From contig JAJYDI010000061.1 in the NCBI GenBank assembly GCA_021777635.1, positions 1 to 11,001 on the forward strand: a stretch of 11,001 nt of DNA, in the 5' to 3' direction. Positions 6,996 to 11,001 of the stretch are shown piece by piece. A model generated the notes under the pieces. It searched no databases, was not told the DNA's origin, and was given only the letters and a program-made list of their open reading frames with translations. The position numbers and the translations under genes are program-made. Each line of letters begins with the position of its first letter. Position 1 is the stretch's first letter. Source of the stretch: Pseudomonadota bacterium (GTDB taxonomy: Bacteria > Pseudomonadota > Gammaproteobacteria > Xanthomonadales > Rhodanobacteraceae).

Positions 6996-7841
6996 ATGCA
7001 CGGGGGATACGCCGCACGCTGGCTGCCGCGTCTGCTCTGGGCCGCGGCCCTGCTGCTGGTGCTTCTGGCGGCGTGGAACCTGTTGCGCAGCGGCCTGCTG
7101 GTGCGCGCGGCGCTGCATCCGGCGCTGCCCGCCGCGTTGCCTGTCCAGGCGCCTTCGTCGAGCCCGCTTGATCGCCTGCTGGCCGCGCACCTGTTCGGCG
7201 GCGGCGACGCGGCCGCGACGGCCCTGCTCGGTCTGCGCCTGGAAGGCGTCTATGCGGCGCACGCCGGTCAGGGCTATGCCCTGCTGGCCGGCTCCGCCAG
7301 CGTGCCGGCGCGCGCCTACGCAACCGGCGAACGGTTGCCCGACGGCGTGGTGGTGGCTGCGGTCTATCCCGATCGCGTGCTGCTGCGCACGGCGGCCGGG
7401 GTCGCGGCGCTGGCGCTGCCCAAGCCCGCCGCTTCCGGTGCCGAAGGCGCAGCCGCTGCGGCGGCTCCTGCCGCGATGGCGATCACCGCGCCGTCTGCGG
7501 CCACATCGGCGACGCCGGGCGCGGCAGTCGCCGCCGGACCGGCACCCGAGTCGCCGATTCGCGGCGGCATGCTCAACTTCGGCGCCCTCGGCCGCGCCCA
7601 GCCGGTGATCGAGGGCGGCCGCATCGCCGGCTACCGTGTGTTGCCAGGGGTCAATCCGGTGCTGCTGGTGCGCCTCGGCCTGCGGCCGGGCGACGTGATC
7701 ACCGCGATCGACGGGACCCCGCTGGGCGGCCCGGCGCAGGCCATGCAGGCCGTTCAGGAACGGCTGCGCGATGGCCAGCCGCCGACGCTCACCGTGAGGC
7801 GCGACGGCCGCACGGTCAATCTCGGCCCGCAGGCGCCCTGA
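6996..7841 (+). CDS. gspC: Type II secretion protein GspC
   Basis: GspC links the inner-membrane platform of the type II secretion system to the secretin GspD. The 281-residue protein has the expected layout. A single N-terminal membrane helix lies at about 11-31. A homology-region domain spans about 65-141 (LLGLRLEGVYAAHAGQGYA). An Ala/Pro-rich linker spans about 143-188, and a C-terminal PDZ domain about 205-277 (GLRPGDVITAIDGTPL). The start is uncertain: ATG 6996 gives the length quoted, but an in-frame TTG at 6990 has a better-placed GAAG six bases upstream (12 from the ATG). It is 14 bp from the rhombosortase stop and is followed by gspD after 89 bp. The PDZ domain contributes to substrate recruitment in some relatives. 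Confidence 0.9.
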   Translation: MHGGYAARWLPRLLWAAALLLVLLAAWNLLRSGLLVRAALHPALPAALPVQAPSSSPLDRLLAAHLFGGGDAAATALLGLRLEGVYAAHAGQGYALLAGSASVPARAYATGERLPDGVVVAAVYPDRVLLRTAAGVAALALPKPAASGAEGAAAAAAPAAMAITAPSAATSATPGAAVAAGPAPESPIRGGMLNFGALGRAQPVIEGGRIAGYRVLPGVNPVLLVRLGLRPGDVITAIDGTPLGGPAQAMQAVQERLRDGQPPTLTVRRDGRTVNLGPQAP

Positions 7842-7894
7842 TGCCGGCGCCCGTCGACTGTCTGCCGCAGCGGGCTCCGGCACGGCCGCGACCG

Positions 7895-7905
7895 GCTGCT
7901 ACGAT
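7895..7905 (+). promoter_or_regulatory. Possible extended -10 before gspD
   Basis: GGCTGCTACGAT holds TACGAT (7900-7905) preceded by TGC, an extended -10 form, 25 bp upstream of the chosen gspD start. No convincing -35 is present. It could supply extra gspD mRNA inside the operon; weak evidence. Confidence 0.25.
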
Positions 7906-7930
7906 CCCCATTTCCTTTTGCGGTCACGCC

Positions 7931-10027
7931 ATGATCCAGCGCACTGCCCTGCCGTTCGGCCTGCTCCTGCTGGCGCTGGCGTTGGCGCTGCCCGTGCGGG
8001 CGGCCGCGCAGACCGCGCCGAACACTGCCGCGTCGGCGGCCGGCGATGCGGTCACCCTCAATCTGCGCGACGTCGACATCCGCACGCTGATCGATACCGT
8101 GTCCAAGGCCACCGGCATCAACTTCGTGGTCGATCCGCGCGTGCGCGGCAACGTCACCGTGGTGTCGTCCTCGCCGATGGACCGTGATGCCCTGTACCAG
8201 GTATTCCTGTCGGTGCTCGACGTGTACGGCTATTCGGCGGTGCCGGCCGGCGCGGTGGTCAAGATCGTGCCGGCGATCAACGCGCGCCAGAGTCTGCAGC
8301 TGCATGGTCAGGGTGAGGAGATGGTCACCCGCGTCATCCGCGTGCAGAACGTCGGCGCGACGCAGCTGGCAACGATGCTGCGCCCGCTGCTGCCGCCGCA
8401 GGCGCTGCTGGCGGCCTATCCGCCCGGCAACATGCTGATCGTCACCGACCGCGCGGACAACGTCGCGCGGGTGATGCGCCTGGTCGCGCAGCTCGACCGT
8501 CCCGGCGAGGCGGGCATCAGCGTGATCGAGCTGCAACACGCCTCCGCCGAGGACGTCGCCCGCACCATCAACGAGCTGCAGGAGCCGCCGGCGGGCACCG
8601 AGTCCGCCCTGCCGCAGGCGCGCGTGGTAGCCGATCGGCGTACCAACAGCATCCTGCTGGCCGGTGACAGCGCGGCGCAAGCGCGCGTACGTGCCCTGAT
8701 CGGCCGCCTCGACGTGCCGCTGCCGCAGGCCGGCAATTCGCGCGTGGTGTTCCTGCGCTACGCCAAGGCCGAGGACATCGCCAAGGTGCTGGGCGAGATC
8801 GTCTCCCACCAGCAGTCGGCCGACGCCAAGTCCAAGTCCGTGACCGAAGGCCCGGTCAACATCCAGGCCGATGGCGCCAGCAACGCGCTGATCCTGACCG
8901 GGCCGCCGGACAAGCTGCGCGATCTGCGCGAGATCGTGCGCCAGCTCGACATCCGGCCCAAGGAAGTGCTGATCGACGCCATCATCGCCGAGGTCTCGGG
9001 CGACCTCTCGCGGCAACTCGGCGCGCAGATCGCGGTGCTGCCCAACCGCGGTTCCAGCCAGGGTCCGGCGGCACTGACCAATTTCAGCAACGGCGCGCTG
9101 CCGCTGACCACCCTGGCCGCGGGTTCGGCGGCGACCGCGGGCGCGCTGGCCGGCCAGCCCGGCCTGCTGCTGGGCTTCGGCAGCAATCGCGCCGGGCAGA
9201 CCCGCTACGGCCTGCTGCTCAACGCGCTGTCGTCCAACTCGGCGACCAACATCCTGTCGACGCCCAGCCTGCTGACGCTGGACAACAAGGAGGCCGAGAT
9301 CGTCGTCGGCCAGAACGTGCCTTTCCTCACCGGCAGCTACAGCACCACGCAGACGCCGACCGGCGGCGGCGTGGTCAGCAGTCCGTTCCAGACCATCGAG
9401 CGCAAGGACATCGGCATCACCCTCAAGGTGACCCCGCAGATCAACCTGGGCGACAGCGTGCGCCTCAAGCTCGAGCTGACGGTGTCGAGCCTGGCGCCCT
9501 CGGTTACCGGCGCCACCGACCTGATCACCAACAAGCGCCAGATCAAGACCGTGGTGATCACCGACAGCGACTCGATCATCGTGCTCGGCGGTCTGATCCA
9601 GGACACCTACAAGGACTCGGTGCAGAAGGTGCCGCTGCTCGGCAGCCTGCCGCTGATCGGCCACCTGTTCCGTTCGACCTCGCGCGAGCGGCAGAAGCAG
9701 AACCTGATGATCTTCCTGCACCCGGTGATCCTCGCCAACCAGGCACTGGCCAACGCCTACACCGCCGAGAAATACCGCGTGTTGCGCCAACAGCAGAACG
9801 CACCGAGCAAGGGTACGCAGAGCGACACCCCGACGCCGATGCCGCCCCTGCCGGAGAATCTGCAGCATTTCGCGCCCGCGCCGCCGAAGCTGCCGACGGC
9901 CCGATCCGCGCCGGCTGCCGGTGCGGCATCTTCCGCTCCCGCCAAGGCGGGGTCGGCCCCGGCATCCGCGGCATCCGCCCCGCCGGCGTCCGCCGCCAGC
10001 GCCGCTCCGTCGCATGGATCGCGCTGA
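7931..10027 (+). CDS. gspD: Type II secretion secretin GspD
   Basis: GspD forms the outer-membrane multimeric channel of type II secretion. The 698-residue precursor begins with a signal peptide (about 1-26, with LLLLALALALPVRAAAQ). The domains run N0 (about 40-115), N1 (132-188), N2 (196-262), N3 (269-342) and the secretin core (345-602). The core contains ILSTPSLLTLDNKEA, VGQNVPFLTGSY and the C-terminal signature VPLLGSLPLIGHLFR (567-581). A tail of about 80 residues (620-698) is almost all Ala, Pro and Ser. ATG 7931 is preferred over an upstream in-frame ATG at 7841, which overlaps the gspC stop, because the latter would bury the signal peptide behind 30 Pro/Arg-rich residues. The end overlaps gspE by 14 bp. 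Whether the tail binds a pilotin, as the S-domain does in some relatives, is unknown. Confidence 0.95.
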   Translation: MIQRTALPFGLLLLALALALPVRAAAQTAPNTAASAAGDAVTLNLRDVDIRTLIDTVSKATGINFVVDPRVRGNVTVVSSSPMDRDALYQVFLSVLDVYGYSAVPAGAVVKIVPAINARQSLQLHGQGEEMVTRVIRVQNVGATQLATMLRPLLPPQALLAAYPPGNMLIVTDRADNVARVMRLVAQLDRPGEAGISVIELQHASAEDVARTINELQEPPAGTESALPQARVVADRRTNSILLAGDSAAQARVRALIGRLDVPLPQAGNSRVVFLRYAKAEDIAKVLGEIVSHQQSADAKSKSVTEGPVNIQADGASNALILTGPPDKLRDLREIVRQLDIRPKEVLIDAIIAEVSGDLSRQLGAQIAVLPNRGSSQGPAALTNFSNGALPLTTLAAGSAATAGALAGQPGLLLGFGSNRAGQTRYGLLLNALSSNSATNILSTPSLLTLDNKEAEIVVGQNVPFLTGSYSTTQTPTGGGVVSSPFQTIERKDIGITLKVTPQINLGDSVRLKLELTVSSLAPSVTGATDLITNKRQIKTVVITDSDSIIVLGGLIQDTYKDSVQKVPLLGSLPLIGHLFRSTSRERQKQNLMIFLHPVILANQALANAYTAEKYRVLRQQQNAPSKGTQSDTPTPMPPLPENLQHFAPAPPKLPTARSAPAAGAASSAPAKAGSAPASAASAPPASAASAAPSHGSR

Positions 10028-11001
10028 GGCCCGCGACGCCGGCCCGGTCATCGCCGCAGGCGCCGCGGTCGGTTACGGCTATGCCAAGCGCCACGGCGTG
10101 CTGGTGGACGTGGACGCGACGCAGGCCCGCGTGCGCCATCGCGGCCTGCCCGACCCGCGGGTGCTGGCCGAGCTGGCGCGCACGCTGGGCCGGCCGCTGC
10201 AGCTGCAACGCCTCGATGAGGCCGAGTTCGAGCGCCAGCTGACACGCCGCTACGGCGACACCGGCCCCGGCGGCGCGCAGGCGATGATGCAGGATCTGGG
10301 CGAGGACATCGATCTCGCCGCCGCGGCTTCGGCCCTGCCCGAGCCGGAGGATCTGCTGGAGAGCCAGGACGACGCGCCGATCATCCGTCTGATCAACGCC
10401 ATCCTCGCCCAGGCGGTGCGCGAGGGCGCCTCCGACGTGCACATCGAGCCGTTCGAGGGCCGCCTGTCGGTGCGCCTGCGCGTGGATGGCACGCTGCGCG
10501 AGATTCTCGAGCCGCCGCGTGCGCTGGCCGGCACCATCGTCTCGCGCATCAAGGTGATGGCGCGTCTCGACATCGCCGAAAAGCGCCTGCCGCAGGACGG
10601 CCGCATCAGCCTGCGCGTGGCCGGGCATCCGGTGGACGTGCGCGTATCCACCCTGCCCTCCGGCCACGGCGAGCGCGTGGTGCTGCGCCTGCTCGATCGG
10701 CAGGCCGGCCGCCTCGACCTCGGCGGCCTGGGCATGGACCCGGACACCCGCGCGCGCCTGGTGCGCCTGATCCGCCAGCCGCACGGCATCCTGCTGGTCA
10801 CCGGCCCGACCGGTTCCGGCAAGACCACCACCCTGTATGCCGTGCTGGCCGAACTCAACGACCGCCGCCGCAACATCCTCACCGTCGAGGATCCGATCGA
10901 GTACTTCATCGACGGCATCGGCCAGACCCAGGTCAACCCCAAGGTCGACATGAGCTTCGCGCGCGGCCTGCGCGCGATCCTGCGCCAGGATCCGGACGTG
11001 G
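10014..11001 (+). CDS. gspE: Type II secretion ATPase GspE (partial)
   Basis: GspE is the cytoplasmic hexameric ATPase that powers pseudopilus assembly in type II secretion. The window holds the first 329 residues; the 3' end lies outside. The N-terminal region (about 1-100) is the GspL-binding part. The nucleotide-binding core follows, with ASDVHIEPFEGR (139-150) and Walker A GPTGSGKTT (264-272). ILTVEDPIEY (288-297) is the Asp-box region. RQDPDV at the very edge starts the Walker B segment. The ATG at 10014 lies inside the end of gspD, with a 14-bp overlap and no clear Shine-Dalgarno, so translation is probably coupled. The four-cysteine zinc finger typical of GspE lies beyond the window. 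The reading frame is open to the edge. Confidence 0.93.
   Translation, partial: MDRAEARDAGPVIAAGAAVGYGYAKRHGVLVDVDATQARVRHRGLPDPRVLAELARTLGRPLQLQRLDEAEFERQLTRRYGDTGPGGAQAMMQDLGEDIDLAAAASALPEPEDLLESQDDAPIIRLINAILAQAVREGASDVHIEPFEGRLSVRLRVDGTLREILEPPRALAGTIVSRIKVMARLDIAEKRLPQDGRISLRVAGHPVDVRVSTLPSGHGERVVLRLLDRQAGRLDLGGLGMDPDTRARLVRLIRQPHGILLVTGPTGSGKTTTLYAVLAELNDRRRNILTVEDPIEYFIDGIGQTQVNPKVDMSFARGLRAILRQDPDV

Noticed and set aside
7841..7930. N-terminal extension of GspD from the ATG overlapping the gspC stop
   Set aside because: It would put 30 Pro/Arg-rich residues before an evident signal peptide; ATG 7931 fits a secretin better.
7754..10051. 765-codon antisense frame over gspD
   Set aside because: Long antisense frames are expected in GC-rich genes with strong third-position bias; its product is His/Gln/Arg-rich low-complexity and gspD is secure.

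Overview
The window is very GC-rich, gene-dense DNA from a gammaproteobacterium. The gene order dnaX-ybaB-recR, the ParC sequence, the 4.5S RNA and the general secretion genes with a rhombosortase all fit that class. A Xanthomonadales-like (Lysobacteraceae/Rhodanobacteraceae-type) lineage is my best guess, but the species cannot be named from this sequence alone.

Left part (1-3168, minus strand): a compact DNA-replication/repair operon reads leftward as dnaX (clamp-loader tau/gamma), ybaB (nucleoid-associated protein), recR (recombination mediator) and a HIT-family hydrolase. Its genes overlap by 4 bp or lie 46 and 17 bp apart. Past the last stop (1-214) there is no gene, only strong inverted repeats that may end the transcript.

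Centre (3169-4112): a divergent intergenic region holds a candidate dnaX promoter and leader hairpins on the minus strand. On the plus strand it holds a candidate stable-RNA promoter, tRNA-Ser(GGA) and the 4.5S SRP RNA gene (ffs). Between the tRNA and ffs lies the most unusual piece of the window. The 3' end of the tRNA gene plus its flank is repeated 179 bp downstream, directly against ffs, and the spacer can fold into a closed multi-hairpin domain. This may be an att-like scar, an rtT-like tRNA-operon repeat or an undescribed small RNA.

Right part (4113-11001, plus strand): parC (topoisomerase IV subunit A) is followed after 22 bp by a rhombosortase, then gspC, gspD and gspE (cut by the window edge). 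The last three start a type II secretion operon in C-D-E order. GspC is the inner-membrane link to the outer-membrane secretin GspD, and GspE is the cytoplasmic ATPase. The rhombosortase is the predicted protease for GlyGly-CTERM proteins, which in Vibrio are exported by type II secretion, so the neighbourhood joins the processing enzyme to its probable export machine.
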